Source: Bacteroidales bacterium | GTDB taxonomy: Bacteria > Bacteroidota > Bacteroidia > Bacteroidales > UBA932 | Assembly (NCBI GenBank): GCA_015060205.1 | Contig: SUYY01000009.1 | Coordinates: 1 to 52,865, forward strand | DNA: 52,865 nucleotides | Reading direction: 5' to 3' | Shown: in pieces, positions 1-9,630 of the stretch | Layout: each line of letters opens with the position of its first letter | How positions within the stretch are numbered: the first letter of the stretch is position 1 | Made by a program: the position numbers and the translations under genes | The notes under the pieces: generated by a model | What the model saw: the letters and a program-made list of their open reading frames with translations, nothing else | What the model was told of the DNA's origin: nothing | Databases searched by the model: none

Positions 1-2
1 CT

Positions 3-527
3 CGACGTTTTGACCGAACAAATGAAGGTAAACGAATTCACTTTGCATCCGCAATGACATTGCTTGGATTGAATGATGGCGACAACGCTACAACAGGACA
101 CGGATATATTGACATTGTTGATTTTATCATTAGAGGTTGTACCGATGTTGATGTGAACTTGCGAGAGTTGTTCCGCCGAGTTGCATTCAATATATGTGTA
201 GGCAACAGCGACGACCATTTCCGTAATCACGGTTTTCTGCTCACAGCAAAAGGGTGGACGCTATCGCCTGCATATGATATGAACCCATCGCTGAATGACC
301 ATCAAAGTTTGCTAATCAACAGCAAAACTAACGAATCCGACTTATCTATTCTGCTCAACTCGTGTGAGGAATATATGCTTACTGACGAAGTGGCAAAAGG
401 GATTATCGACGATGTTGTTGCAGCAGTTAAAGACTGGCAAACATTAGCAAATAAATTAGGTGTTGCCAAGAGAGAAATGAGTTTATTTGAGGGGGTGTTT
501 GATAGAAGAGTTACTAATGTTAAATAA
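3..527 (+). CDS. HipA-type kinase, C-terminal part (5' truncated by window edge)
   Basis: The reading frame is open from the left edge, so the N-terminus lies outside the window; codons before the first internal ATG at 54 read RRFDRTNEGKRIHFASAM, which resembles the ERFDR...R.HFAS stretch of HipA-like proteins. HipA toxins are Ser/Thr kinases that in Escherichia coli phosphorylate GltX and are neutralised by HipB. The visible part carries the catalytic-loop motif GNSDDHFRNHGF (Asp and Asn) followed by SPAYDMNPS, equivalent to the metal-binding Asp segment. The end at VTNVK is a normal C-terminus. The partner antitoxin would be upstream and cannot be seen, so whether this is a complete toxin-antitoxin pair is unknown. 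It converges on the minus-strand glycosidase. Confidence 0.85.
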   Translation, partial: RRFDRTNEGKRIHFASAMTLLGLNDGDNATTGHGYIDIVDFIIRGCTDVDVNLRELFRRVAFNICVGNSDDHFRNHGFLLTAKGWTLSPAYDMNPSLNDHQSLLINSKTNESDLSILLNSCEEYMLTDEVAKGIIDDVVAAVKDWQTLANKLGVAKREMSLFEGVFDRRVTNVK

Positions 528-586
528 TCTTCTATATGGAAAACAAGAGAAGTGAATTCAAAAACTCATTTCCAGTTGGAACCCGG

Positions 587-2830
587 TCAATCGACAGTGA
601 GAGCAACATTGCTCCTGCTGTCGATTTTTATATTCTCGGAAGTGGAAGTGACCTTTTGGGAGTTGACAGTGAAACCGCTTATCTTCATGTTGTCTATTCT
701 GCTGCCGTTTGTCTTTATATACAAGGCAGGATAACGGTTCCCTTTGCTGTCAATCACATTTATGTCGTTCAGGCTTATGTTCTCCATTGTCACGGGCGAT
801 CTGCCGTACTGCCATATGGCGATGTGACGTCCGCTCTTGTCTATATTATCGAATGTCAAGCCGGTCGCGGTCACATCTGATATGCCTCTCGGAGGATTGT
901 CCCCGGTCCAGAGTGCGGTGCTGCCGTCTGAACCCTGTCCTATTGCGAACGCTGCCCTCAAGTCATCATCAAGACCTCTTTTGTGCTGCAGGAATATGCA
1001 GTCCTTGACCGTGATGTCGTGTATATATCCCGGATTTTTCAGATTACCCGCTTCCGGACCTATGACTATTCCTCTTGCATAGTCTGCCCATATAAGACAG
1101 TCATGAATGTCGATATCTGATACATCTGTTATAGGACTCACTATGAAACGGCATTTAAGAGTGATACAGTCGTCGTATGTCCTGAGAAAACAGTTCCGGA
1201 TCTGCACATTCCTGCTGCTGACCACATCTATCCCGTCTCCGTTCAGTTCCCAACTTATCATGTTGACCCCATCTATCAGGACACCGTCGGTCTTCGGGAT
1301 TATCAGATTCCATCCCGGACTGTCAATCATGGTTATATCCTTGATGGTCAGGTTTGTCGCATTGATCCGTGTTTCGTTGCAGCATATAAGGAAATCACCC
1401 CAACTGTACATGCTGTCACCAGTGTGCACCATCTTTTCACCTGACAATATTCCATGTCCGGCAATGGTGACGTTGCTTCCCTCGGTCTTTACATTCGCAT
1501 ATACTTTTGCACCGTGGTCGATGTACAGTGTCTGACCGGCCTTCAGACGTATTGTGCCGGCATTGTGTTCTCCTTTTCCGTAGTATATTACTCCCGGAGT
1601 TTCTGCAGCAGGCTTTTCCGTATCAGGTTCACGTGCGTATATGAAGAGGTTGTGCTGCCTGTCCGAGTCGAATTCCACACTGACTTTCCCTTTCGCTTCT
1701 GACGGCAGTGTAAATTCTATTGTGTTGTCTCCACAGTCCCTGACAGCGATCCCATATGTACTTGGCCTGACCTCCGCCTTGGAAAACATGCCGGAGATTT
1801 TCTTCACCCTTATGGTAGCAGGAAATCCGGTGTCTATGATACAGTATGACATGGTGTCCCTCAGATGCTTGGAGTTGCTCCAGTCGTTCCAGATCTGAGA
1901 ATGTTTGTCTGCATTGGAACAGAGTGCATCATGAACCTTCTCATCAGTCCATCCATCTGTACCTATGGTCTGCACCATATAATGTCTGTTGTCCGGTGCA
2001 TATGAAGTCTTGAGAGTCTCGTTGACCGTCCTGGAATTTCGGGGATTCATGATGTTCCTGTGGGTATAACTGATGTTTATGATCCCCTTGAGTTCAAAGT
2101 CCGTGAAGTCGATTGTTATGTCTATCCTGCTTCTGGTGGTCATCTTCCAGTCAAGTTCCGCCTTGGACCTCACCTTTCCCTCGTCCAAGGTGATCAGAAG
2201 TCCTGGTTTCCATGTTCCCTCCTGCTTGGCCCCGGGCAGAAATGAGGCACAGACAACTTCTCCTTCCGTCTTTATCTCACCATCTCTTGAAGGTTCTCCG
2301 GATATATATTCGGAAGAACATATACGCCACCCGTCCGCAAAGCCGACAAGCGGAAGTGTCGCGTTCATGAAAGACTCAGGAGCATTTTTCACTGATATGC
2401 TCAGTTCAGATGTCAACGGAGTCATGACCTGACGGAAATCCTTCTGATTCTCGGCAACTGTGAATGTCGTTGCCCATGTTCGGGATATCACCGGGGACAT
2501 GTCCGAGGTCAGAAGGTGATAATCTTCTGCCGGCTCTCCCTCAGATATATTCGTGAATCCTATGTTCTCCATCGACTCCATCGCAATGACTGATACGATA
2601 TCTCCTGCTGATGCATCGATGTTTCTGCAGTATGACAATTTCGGATATTTTTCCACTTCGGTGCATATGCCGTCGGAAAATATAAATGCATATGTCTGCC
2701 AGTCGCTTATGGCTTCCGGAGTGAAATCAGAATCCGGAATCTGGCTGAATGACGGGATTTCATCCACTCTGCTGCAGCCCAGCATGACCAATGCAGAAAG
2801 AAGCACATATCTGAACACTCTCATAATCAT
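587..2830 (-). CDS. Secreted beta-helix glycosidase lipoprotein, GH28-like (clan GH-N)
   Basis: About 747 residues. An upstream in-frame TTG exists at 2833, but ATG at 2830 or 2824 is the more likely start. The N-terminus is a lipoprotein signal ending in VMLGC, so the protein is probably exported and lipid-anchored. Residues about 30-285 form a beta-rich region I cannot assign (possibly fimbrillin-like). From about 330 there is a glycan-hydrolase accessory region, then a right-handed parallel beta-helix (about 430-748) with NGDGIDVV near 531 and YDDCITLK near 553. The spacing of Asp533 to Asp554/555 (21 and 22) equals that of GH28 polygalacturonases, but the GHG and RIK motifs of that family are not recognisable, and the GHGILSGE segment recalls GH49 dextranases. 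The substrate is therefore not predictable. It follows the ATPase operon behind a terminator and is probably transcribed alone. Confidence 0.75.
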   Translation of the reverse strand: MIMRVFRYVLLSALVMLGCSRVDEIPSFSQIPDSDFTPEAISDWQTYAFIFSDGICTEVEKYPKLSYCRNIDASAGDIVSVIAMESMENIGFTNISEGEPAEDYHLLTSDMSPVISRTWATTFTVAENQKDFRQVMTPLTSELSISVKNAPESFMNATLPLVGFADGWRICSSEYISGEPSRDGEIKTEGEVVCASFLPGAKQEGTWKPGLLITLDEGKVRSKAELDWKMTTRSRIDITIDFTDFELKGIINISYTHRNIMNPRNSRTVNETLKTSYAPDNRHYMVQTIGTDGWTDEKVHDALCSNADKHSQIWNDWSNSKHLRDTMSYCIIDTGFPATIRVKKISGMFSKAEVRPSTYGIAVRDCGDNTIEFTLPSEAKGKVSVEFDSDRQHNLFIYAREPDTEKPAAETPGVIYYGKGEHNAGTIRLKAGQTLYIDHGAKVYANVKTEGSNVTIAGHGILSGEKMVHTGDSMYSWGDFLICCNETRINATNLTIKDITMIDSPGWNLIIPKTDGVLIDGVNMISWELNGDGIDVVSSRNVQIRNCFLRTYDDCITLKCRFIVSPITDVSDIDIHDCLIWADYARGIVIGPEAGNLKNPGYIHDITVKDCIFLQHKRGLDDDLRAAFAIGQGSDGSTALWTGDNPPRGISDVTATGLTFDNIDKSGRHIAIWQYGRSPVTMENISLNDINVIDSKGNRYPALYIKTNGSRIDNMKISGFTVNSQKVTSTSENIKIDSRSNVALTVD
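589..630 (+). terminator. Hairpin terminator behind the HipA-like gene
   Basis: A 9-base stem (AATCGACAG / CTGTCGATT) encloses a smaller internal hairpin (GAGCA/TGCTC) and is followed on the plus strand by TTTTTAT. It lies about 60 bases after the HipA-like stop and overlaps the last codons of the convergent glycosidase gene. Confidence 0.6.
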
Positions 2831-2840
2831 CAAATTTCTT

Positions 2841-2848
2841 CAAATATA
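2841..2848 (-). promoter_or_regulatory. Bacteroidales-type -7 box upstream of the glycosidase gene
   Basis: Minus strand reads TATATTTG, an exact TAnnTTTG match, only about 10 bases before the ATG at 2830. No TTG is found at the expected -33 distance. The very short implied leader makes this a weak candidate. Confidence 0.35.
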
Positions 2849-2891
2849 CATTTTTTTACCTTTCAGTCTTCACTGCAGTCCGTCTGACTTC

Positions 2892-2934
2892 GTAAATAAA
2901 AACGACCGGTCAGTAATATTACCGATCGGTCGTT
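2892..2934 (-). terminator. Terminator of the V-ATPase operon
   Basis: A near-perfect 34-base inverted repeat (2901-2934, one mismatch and one G-T pair in 16 positions per arm) is followed on the minus strand by TTTATTTACG, directly behind the K-subunit gene. It separates the ATPase operon from the glycosidase gene. Confidence 0.8.
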
Positions 2935-2955
2935 CTTGAGATTGATGTTTGATTA

Positions 2956-3405
<450 letters not shown>

Positions 3406-3408
3406 TTA

Positions 3409-5259
3409 TTATTTTGTAAGTGGTTTGTATGCCTTGCCTTTGCCTTCGTAGCCGGAGTTCTTGAAATACTCCACGAAGTTAAGACGAAGCGGGTGTACAA
3501 ATGCTCCGAGACATGACATCAGAAGGTTGAGCACATGTCCGATGAGCAGGATGACGATGAAGAATACCCAGCCGATTCCTCCATCTCCGAGTACCATCAG
3601 TCCAAGGTCGTTGAATGCTGCTCCGAGCATTCCACCTGCAAGTCCGAGTGCAAAGAGTCGGATGTAACTGAGAACGTCACCGAGGATTCCTGTAGCCATG
3701 TTGTAGGTGTCCCACAATCCGGCTCCGACATTGATCAGAGGATTCCTTCCCGGTGTGTTGAAGATGTAGATTGCAAGCGCAGACACTGCTCCTATCACTA
3801 TCACTGCCCATTTTATAGCCTCAGCAGAGAGCAGTTTACCCACTCCCAGAAGTGCTACGATCAGACCGCCGACGATAAGTATGAGCCAGCCCCATGTGGA
3901 TATGTTCTCCTTGAAGCCGAATCGTTTTGTATATCCGACAGCCTTTATGATCATGGCAAGGCATATGTGGAACACTCCGATTCCAAGGGCAAGAAGCATC
4001 TGGAACGGAAGTTCTCCCATAGGAGTAGGGATGTCGCTTCCTACAAATTCATAATATGAATGTACTCCGGTTCCTTCCGGTACAAGATTGATGATGGACA
4101 TTCCGAAGAATGTACCGAGTGCTCCACCTATGACAGCGGTCGCTGCGCCGAGTGTCGCGATCAATCCTCCGATACCGTCGAACATGGATATCCTGAGCCA
4201 GCCTTTACTGATGGCAAGTCCGACGAGAATCAGAACCAGACCGTAACCTGCGTCACCAAGACACATTGCAAAGAAGAGCAGGAAGAAGATGGATACGACA
4301 GGTGTAGGGTCATATTCACCATAATCCGGCATTCCGTACATTCCTGTCAGTGACTCGAACATCTTCACAAACCTGTTGTTTTTGAGTCTTACAGGCGGGT
4401 TGTCTTCCTCTTTAGCATCTTCTCTGATGTAGAGGACTCCCATCTGGTCGAATGCCTGGCAGAGCATGCCGTCGTTCTCCACAGGTGCAAAACCTTCAAG
4501 TACACTCAGAAGATTGTCCGCCGCTGATTCTGTAGCAGTCCTTGCAAGATACATGTCGAGGTCCACAAGACCTTTTCTATATGTCTGCTCAAACTCAGGA
4601 AGCAGTTCCTTATACCTGAGTATGGTTCCTTTCAATGCGATTATCTTCTCATCAAGACTGTCCACTTCGCTCTGAGCCTGTTTCCATGAACCTTCCGGCG
4701 CATTTACAGGATCGACAGGGAACGCATATTCCTCTCCCTTAGGACATACTGTCACGAACCAGACATTTGCCTTGTCCTGTGATATTATCTCAAGAGGGTA
4801 GAGTTGTGCCCAGTCTGCAGAGAATTTCTTCGCCGGTACCATATAATATCTCACGGTGTAGCCGAGAGTTCCGAGCGAGTCAAGGCGTGACTTGTCAAAT
4901 TCTCCCCATGGCAGTCTCAAACGGACTTCCTTTTCAGCGGCAGTTCTTGCCATCTCGAGTTCCATGAGTTCGACAAATGCCTTCTGTACGCCTTCAGAGA
5001 TGTTCTCGTCAAGTATAGCGTTCTTAGCCGCCTGCGCAATAGCATCCTTGTCTGCATCCTTCTCATAATTGATGCCTTCGAGTTTCAGGATGATACGTTT
5101 TGCAGATGCAGCATCGTCAAGCATCTTTGCAGATTGCTCGTCCACAGGCTTGGCAGAACGGGTCACGTCAACGACTCCGAGTTCCTGGAGTTTCTCCAGA
5201 AATCCTTCAGTCTCTCCGCTGAGGAGAATGAAGGAATATTTCATCATTTTATCAACCAT
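3409..5259 (-). CDS. atpI: V/A-type ATPase membrane subunit I (a-subunit)
   Basis: 616 residues. The open frame extends 60 codons further upstream (to 5439), but that part lies in the D gene, is Arg/Ser-rich and is not family-like. The start MVDKMMKYSFILLSG at 5259 overlaps the D stop by 8 bases and fits the family's usual N-terminus. Residues about 1-310 are the cytoplasmic, partly coiled-coil arm that contacts the peripheral stalk; about 340-616 hold some seven membrane segments forming the ion half-channels against the K ring, including the GDVLSYIRLFALGLAGG segment that contains the essential Arg of the family. Fifth-to-last step of the operon is D, followed by this gene and K. Confidence 0.95.
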   Translation of the reverse strand: MVDKMMKYSFILLSGETEGFLEKLQELGVVDVTRSAKPVDEQSAKMLDDAASAKRIILKLEGINYEKDADKDAIAQAAKNAILDENISEGVQKAFVELMELEMARTAAEKEVRLRLPWGEFDKSRLDSLGTLGYTVRYYMVPAKKFSADWAQLYPLEIISQDKANVWFVTVCPKGEEYAFPVDPVNAPEGSWKQAQSEVDSLDEKIIALKGTILRYKELLPEFEQTYRKGLVDLDMYLARTATESAADNLLSVLEGFAPVENDGMLCQAFDQMGVLYIREDAKEEDNPPVRLKNNRFVKMFESLTGMYGMPDYGEYDPTPVVSIFFLLFFAMCLGDAGYGLVLILVGLAISKGWLRISMFDGIGGLIATLGAATAVIGGALGTFFGMSIINLVPEGTGVHSYYEFVGSDIPTPMGELPFQMLLALGIGVFHICLAMIIKAVGYTKRFGFKENISTWGWLILIVGGLIVALLGVGKLLSAEAIKWAVIVIGAVSALAIYIFNTPGRNPLINVGAGLWDTYNMATGILGDVLSYIRLFALGLAGGMLGAAFNDLGLMVLGDGGIGWVFFIVILLIGHVLNLLMSCLGAFVHPLRLNFVEYFKNSGYEGKGKAYKPLTK

Positions 5260-5863
5260 TGTTCTGTTCCTCCTCTTCTGATTCATGCCTGCTCTTGACG
5301 ATCTTGGAAGCAGCCTTGGAGAGATTCTCCTCGTCTTCCATATATCGTTTGATCTTTCTGATTGCCTCCTGATATCCCGGAATCTGGACTTTCTCATAAA
5401 GATTGACTTTCTGAGTCGTCTTTTTCCTCTGGAAGTCAAGGATACGTGCCTTCTCCTTGTACACTTCGGATTCGATTCCCAGTCGGGAGAGTTCCTTCAG
5501 AATAGTGACTCCGTCAGCATACCATGCCGGTTTTGCAAATGCATTGAAGTCGTTGATCTGATAATGGATCTCCTTGAGGTCCGGAGTCTTCACACCGGCC
5601 ACTTTGACAGTCACCAGATCTACGTCAGTGATTGCTATGAGGCCTGGCTCGAACTCGTTCCAAAGTGCAGCGAGATAATCGTATCTTTTCAGTGCGGCAT
5701 CAAGATCATCAATAAGTCTGTCTGCATACTCCTTGGCCTTGCGGACCTCAAGACGAAGCGCCGACTCCTTGTTCTTAAGGGTTGGGAGGGCGTTCTTTCG
5801 CATCTTGAGTTGCTTGTTCAAGTTGTTCAGAGACGTCTTATTATATTGAAATTTTATAGCCAT
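5252..5863 (-). CDS. atpD: V/A-type ATPase central stalk subunit D
   Basis: 203 residues, predominantly helical with charged coiled-coil ends, matching the D subunit that forms the rotor axle inside the A3B3 head. N-terminal MAIKFQYNKTSLNNLNKQLK and the following NKESALRLEV are typical of the family, in which both termini pair as a long coiled coil. Lies 22 bases after subunit B and overlaps subunit I by 8 bases (ATGGTTGA), suggesting translational coupling. In other organisms D works with subunit F; no F gene is present in this operon. Confidence 0.93.
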   Translation of the reverse strand: MAIKFQYNKTSLNNLNKQLKMRKNALPTLKNKESALRLEVRKAKEYADRLIDDLDAALKRYDYLAALWNEFEPGLIAITDVDLVTVKVAGVKTPDLKEIHYQINDFNAFAKPAWYADGVTILKELSRLGIESEVYKEKARILDFQRKKTTQKVNLYEKVQIPGYQEAIRKIKRYMEDEENLSKAASKIVKSRHESEEEEQNNG

Positions 5864-5885
5864 CGACTAAATAATCTAAAAATTG

Positions 5886-7208
5886 TTATTTGTTTTTCCA
5901 GTATTGATCGATGAACTCCTGTTTGATACCTGTCTCTGCCTTGGTGAAGTATGTGCCGAAGAGTTCCCATGCAGTGTCGAGCATCTCGTCAATCTTGATG
6001 TTGACATCGATAGCAAGGATTCTTGTGGCATAAGCCTTGGCGTAGTCCAGACATCTGAGGTCGTAGTCGCTCAGGTCGAATCCGTTTTCCAGTTTTGTCT
6101 TTGCATTCTGGGCGTCGGCATACAGGCGGACAGATGCATTCATCACCTGACTGTGGTCCTTTCTTGTCTGCTTGCCCTGTACCAACTGTTTCAGACGTGA
6201 GAGTGAACGGAACGGGTCGATGATGACTTTTCCTGAATCCGGATCGGCGCGGAGGAACAACTGACCTTCGGTGATATATCCCGTATTGTCAGGGATGGCG
6301 TGGGTGATGTCTCCGTCGTTGAGAGTAGTCACTGCGATGATGGTGATCGAACCTCCGTCAGGAAGTTGCACCGCCTTCTCATATATCTTCGCAAGGTCGG
6401 AGTAGAGCGAACCCGGCATCGAGTCTTTCGATGGAATCTGGTCCATACGGTTCGATACGATTGAAAGGGCGTCTGCGTAGAGGGTCATGTCCGTGAGGAG
6501 CACAAGGACCTTCTCGTTCTTCTCCACTGCGAAATATTCCGCTGCGGTAAGAGCCATGTCCGGAATGAGGAGACGCTCGACAGGAGGCTGCTCGGTGGTG
6601 TTTACGAAAGATATGATCTTATCGAGGGCACCTGCTGCCTCGAACTCATGCTTGAAGTAGAGGTAGTCGTCGTTGGTAAGACCCATACCGCCGAGGATGA
6701 TCTTGTCAACGTCTGCACGGAGTGCCACCTGTGCCATTACATTGTTGTACGGCTGGTCAGGGTCTGCGAAGAACGGAATCTTCTGTCCCGACACGAGTGT
6801 GTTGTTGAGGTCGATACCCGCAATACCGGTAGGGATGATCTGTGAAGGCTGTCTTCTCTTATATGGGTTTACCGATGGACCACCGATCTGAACCTCTGTA
6901 CCCTCCACTTCAGGACCGCCGTCGAGCGGCTTTCCATATGCATCGAAGAAACGTCCTGCTAGGTCGTCACTCACCTTGAGGGTAGGAGGCGCGCCGAGGA
7001 ATGTGACTTCTGCATTTGTAGGGATGCCTTCAGTACCGGAGAATACCTGCAGTGTGACCAGGTCACCCTTTGTCTTTACGACCTGCGCAAGTCTGCCGTC
7101 TACGACAGCAAGTTCATCGTTGGAGATGCCCTGCGTACGGAGTGCCACTGTTGCTTTTGTTATGGACTCCAACTGTGTGTATATTTTCTGATATGCCTTA
7201 GTTGCCAT
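5886..7208 (-). CDS. atpB: V/A-type ATPase subunit B (non-catalytic head subunit)
   Basis: 440 residues, close to the 460-residue size of bacterial and archaeal B subunits. It lacks a canonical Walker A motif, as expected for the non-catalytic subunit (the equivalent region reads VSGQKIPFFADPDQPYNN). It carries SMPGSLYSDLAKIYEKA and the end-region GFDLSDYDLRCLDYAKAY. It alternates with subunit A in the A3B3 hexamer and supplies residues to the nucleotide pocket. The gene overlaps the end of the A gene by 11 bases, so the two are probably translated together in equal amounts. Confidence 0.95.
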   Translation of the reverse strand: MATKAYQKIYTQLESITKATVALRTQGISNDELAVVDGRLAQVVKTKGDLVTLQVFSGTEGIPTNAEVTFLGAPPTLKVSDDLAGRFFDAYGKPLDGGPEVEGTEVQIGGPSVNPYKRRQPSQIIPTGIAGIDLNNTLVSGQKIPFFADPDQPYNNVMAQVALRADVDKIILGGMGLTNDDYLYFKHEFEAAGALDKIISFVNTTEQPPVERLLIPDMALTAAEYFAVEKNEKVLVLLTDMTLYADALSIVSNRMDQIPSKDSMPGSLYSDLAKIYEKAVQLPDGGSITIIAVTTLNDGDITHAIPDNTGYITEGQLFLRADPDSGKVIIDPFRSLSRLKQLVQGKQTRKDHSQVMNASVRLYADAQNAKTKLENGFDLSDYDLRCLDYAKAYATRILAIDVNIKIDEMLDTAWELFGTYFTKAETGIKQEFIDQYWKNK

Positions 7209-8949
7209 TGCTCAGGAGTGTGTTAAGTTGCTGTCTATAGTTCTCGAATTTCTCGCTCTTGAACTCCGAATAGTTCATCTGGCGGAGAGTATTGATGATT
7301 TCCTTGAAGTAGTTGCGGCATTGCTCGTAATCCTCGAATGTGAATTCCTTGTCGCAGATGTCAATCACGAGTTCGAGCATGTATTGCTGTCTTTCCATAG
7401 GAGTTACAGAGTCGATGGCGTCAAATGCATCCTGCTGGAGGATCACGAAGTCGACGAGTTCAGATTTCCAGAAGAGTTCATGATAACTCATCGGCACGCC
7501 GTCGTCACCGAGGATGTTGATCTGGTCGTTTGCATCCTTACCCTTGCGGATGATGTTCTTTGCCTTCTCGACCATCTCCACCCAGCCCGGTCTGACCTTT
7601 TCAGCCAGGTGTTCGCGGATCTCAGGATATTCGAGATATTTCGAATATGAGTCTATAGGGTTTACGGCAGGGTAGCGCTTCTGGTCTGCACGGTTCTGTT
7701 CGAGAGCATAGAAGCATCGTGCCGCCTTCTTTGTGGATTCTGTCACAGGCTCCTTGAGGTTACCGCCGGCTGGCGATACGGTTCCTATGAATGTAACCGA
7801 ACCGGTCTGTCCGTTGTTGAGTACGACCATTCCCGCACGTGCATAGAATGCGGAGATGATTGCAGAGAGGTCTACAGGGAATGCATCGGCACCAGGAAGT
7901 TCCTCCATACGGTTTGACATCTCACGGAGTGCCTGTGCCCAACGTGAAGTCGAGTCTGCAAGGAGAAGAACCTTAAGTCCCATCGCACGGTAGTATTCGC
8001 AGATTGTCATCGCTGTATATACGGAAGCCTCACGTGCGGCAACAGGCATGTTTGATGTGTTGCAGATGATGGTTGTACGCTCCATCAGGTGACGTCCTGT
8101 GTGAGGGTCGATGAGTTCAGGGAACTCGGTGAAGATTTCCACAACCTCGTTCGCACGCTCTCCGCAGGCTGCCATCACGATGACTTCAGCGTCACCCTGC
8201 TTTGCAATTGCGTGCTGAAGCACTGTCTTTCCGCAGCCGAAAGGACCGGGAATGAAGCCTGTTCCACCTTCGGCGATAGGGTTGAGGGTGTCGATAACGC
8301 GGACACCTGTCTCCATGATGCGTGATGGTCTTGGTTTTTCCTTATATCCCTTGATGGCTACCTTTACAGGCCATTTCTGGTACATGTTCACCTCAATTTC
8401 CTCTCCGGAAGCGTCTGTCAGGACAGCGATGGTCTTGTCGATGTTGTACTGTCCTGCTTCTGCGACAGACTTTACGGTATATTCTCCGTTGAATGAGAAC
8501 GGAACCATTATCTTGTGAGGGAGCCATCCTTCCTTGACTTCACCCAGCCAGTCTGCTGCAATCACCTTGTCGCCTGGTTTTGCTATAGGTGTGAAGTCCC
8601 AGAGTTTTTCGTGATTGAGAGGGTCGGTATATTCTCCTCTCTTGAGGAATACACCGGTCATGGTGGTCAGGTCGTTCTGCAGACCGTCGTAACTGCTTGA
8701 GAGAAGACCTGGACCGAGTGTGGCCTCGAGCATCTTCTCCTCGAACTCCACATCGTTGCCGTTTTTGAGTCCACGGGTACTTTCAAATACCTGTACAGCA
8801 GCGTTCTTTCCGTTGACCTTGATGACCTCAGCCATGAGTTTGGTGTCACCTACTGTGATATAGCAAAGTTCATTCTGAGATACAGGTCCGTTAACTTCAA
8901 CTGTAACAAGGTTTGAAACGATTCCCGTTACCTTTCCTGTTGTTTTCAT
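7198..8949 (-). CDS. atpA: V/A-type ATPase catalytic subunit A
   Basis: 583 residues, the usual length. The P-loop GPFGCGKT is at 235-242, with the family segments ACGERANEV and LLLADSTSRWAQALRE further on. The insert (bulge) domain typical of A versus F1-beta lies at about 115-190 before the P-loop. It hydrolyses or makes ATP in the cytoplasmic head. A cysteine occupies the variable position of the P-loop, as in eukaryotic V-ATPase A subunits (GAFGCGKT), whereas the Enterococcus and Thermus enzymes have Ala or Ser there as I recall them. Preceded by the DUF2764 gene with a 54-base gap, the largest spacing inside the operon. Confidence 0.96.
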   Translation of the reverse strand: MKTTGKVTGIVSNLVTVEVNGPVSQNELCYITVGDTKLMAEVIKVNGKNAAVQVFESTRGLKNGNDVEFEEKMLEATLGPGLLSSSYDGLQNDLTTMTGVFLKRGEYTDPLNHEKLWDFTPIAKPGDKVIAADWLGEVKEGWLPHKIMVPFSFNGEYTVKSVAEAGQYNIDKTIAVLTDASGEEIEVNMYQKWPVKVAIKGYKEKPRPSRIMETGVRVIDTLNPIAEGGTGFIPGPFGCGKTVLQHAIAKQGDAEVIVMAACGERANEVVEIFTEFPELIDPHTGRHLMERTTIICNTSNMPVAAREASVYTAMTICEYYRAMGLKVLLLADSTSRWAQALREMSNRMEELPGADAFPVDLSAIISAFYARAGMVVLNNGQTGSVTFIGTVSPAGGNLKEPVTESTKKAARCFYALEQNRADQKRYPAVNPIDSYSKYLEYPEIREHLAEKVRPGWVEMVEKAKNIIRKGKDANDQINILGDDGVPMSYHELFWKSELVDFVILQQDAFDAIDSVTPMERQQYMLELVIDICDKEFTFEDYEQCRNYFKEIINTLRQMNYSEFKSEKFENYRQQLNTLLSNGN

Positions 8950-9003
8950 ATTTATAGTATTATTAATTCTTGTTTAAGTTCCCCGATCAGGTCGGAGATG
9001 ACG

Positions 9004-9630
9004 TTATCCGTTATATTCGACGCCCTTGAATGTTCCTCTTACCTCATCCACAAGTCTCTTGAACATTTCGCGTCCGGTCTGCTCGTCGAGCCTGTACCAT
9101 CTTGCCACGATGTTGAGTTTGGTGATGAAGCCAAGTATCGCATCAATGTCAAAGTAGTTGAATGTGGTCAGATTGTCGATCTTTTCCCACATGAGATCGT
9201 CAATGCCTCTTTCTCTGGAAAGAATGTCTCCGGCATTAAGTATCGTCTCAAGGTCTGCAGCCTCTTCGAACTCTTCGGAAACTGCGTCCACCACTGCGGC
9301 AGGAGCATCTTCCGGGAATGTGAGGACATCCTTGAGAGATTCTCTTCCAAGCGCCTTGTTGAGATACTTCACCTTGGCATTGCGGACATTGAGGTCAAAT
9401 CTGAAATATTCGCTTATGAACCGGTCTTTATGTGTAAGAGCCTTGGCATAGAATTCTGCGTTGAGGTTCTCATCCTGATAGCCGCTCATAAGGAAGTCGA
9501 TCAGAGCCTTGTCCTTGTCGGAGCAGAGACTGACAATCTCCTCAATATAATCCTGCGGACCTTTCTCTCCGAATTTCCATCCGGTGGTGATGTCCGGCAT
9601 GCTAGCCACTATGTATTCGTAATTTGCCAT
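9004..9630 (-). CDS. DUF2764 protein of the V-ATPase operon, possible subunit C equivalent
   Basis: 208 residues, soluble and helical, with no signal peptide. The start MANYEYIVASMPDI and the position between subunits E and A match the DUF2764 family found in Bacteroidales V-ATPase operons. The segment LSRERGIDDLMWEKIDNL and the late FITKLNIVARW resemble the helix-bundle pattern of subunit C (NtpC/Vma6 type), and no separate C gene is present, so this is probably the socket linking rotor stalk to K ring; that function is inferred from context. Overlaps the E gene by one base (TAATG type). Confidence 0.8.
   Translation of the reverse strand: MANYEYIVASMPDITTGWKFGEKGPQDYIEEIVSLCSDKDKALIDFLMSGYQDENLNAEFYAKALTHKDRFISEYFRFDLNVRNAKVKYLNKALGRESLKDVLTFPEDAPAAVVDAVSEEFEEAADLETILNAGDILSRERGIDDLMWEKIDNLTTFNYFDIDAILGFITKLNIVARWYRLDEQTGREMFKRLVDEVRGTFKGVEYNG

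Noticed and set aside
3535..4353. Two plus-strand frames of 174 and 97 codons rich in Ser, Cys and Asp
   Set aside because: Antisense to the ATPase I subunit; their composition reflects complementary hydrophobic codons.
5260..5439. 60-residue N-terminal extension of ATPase subunit I
   Set aside because: Arg/Ser-rich translation of the D gene in another frame; the family start at 5259 overlaps the D stop.
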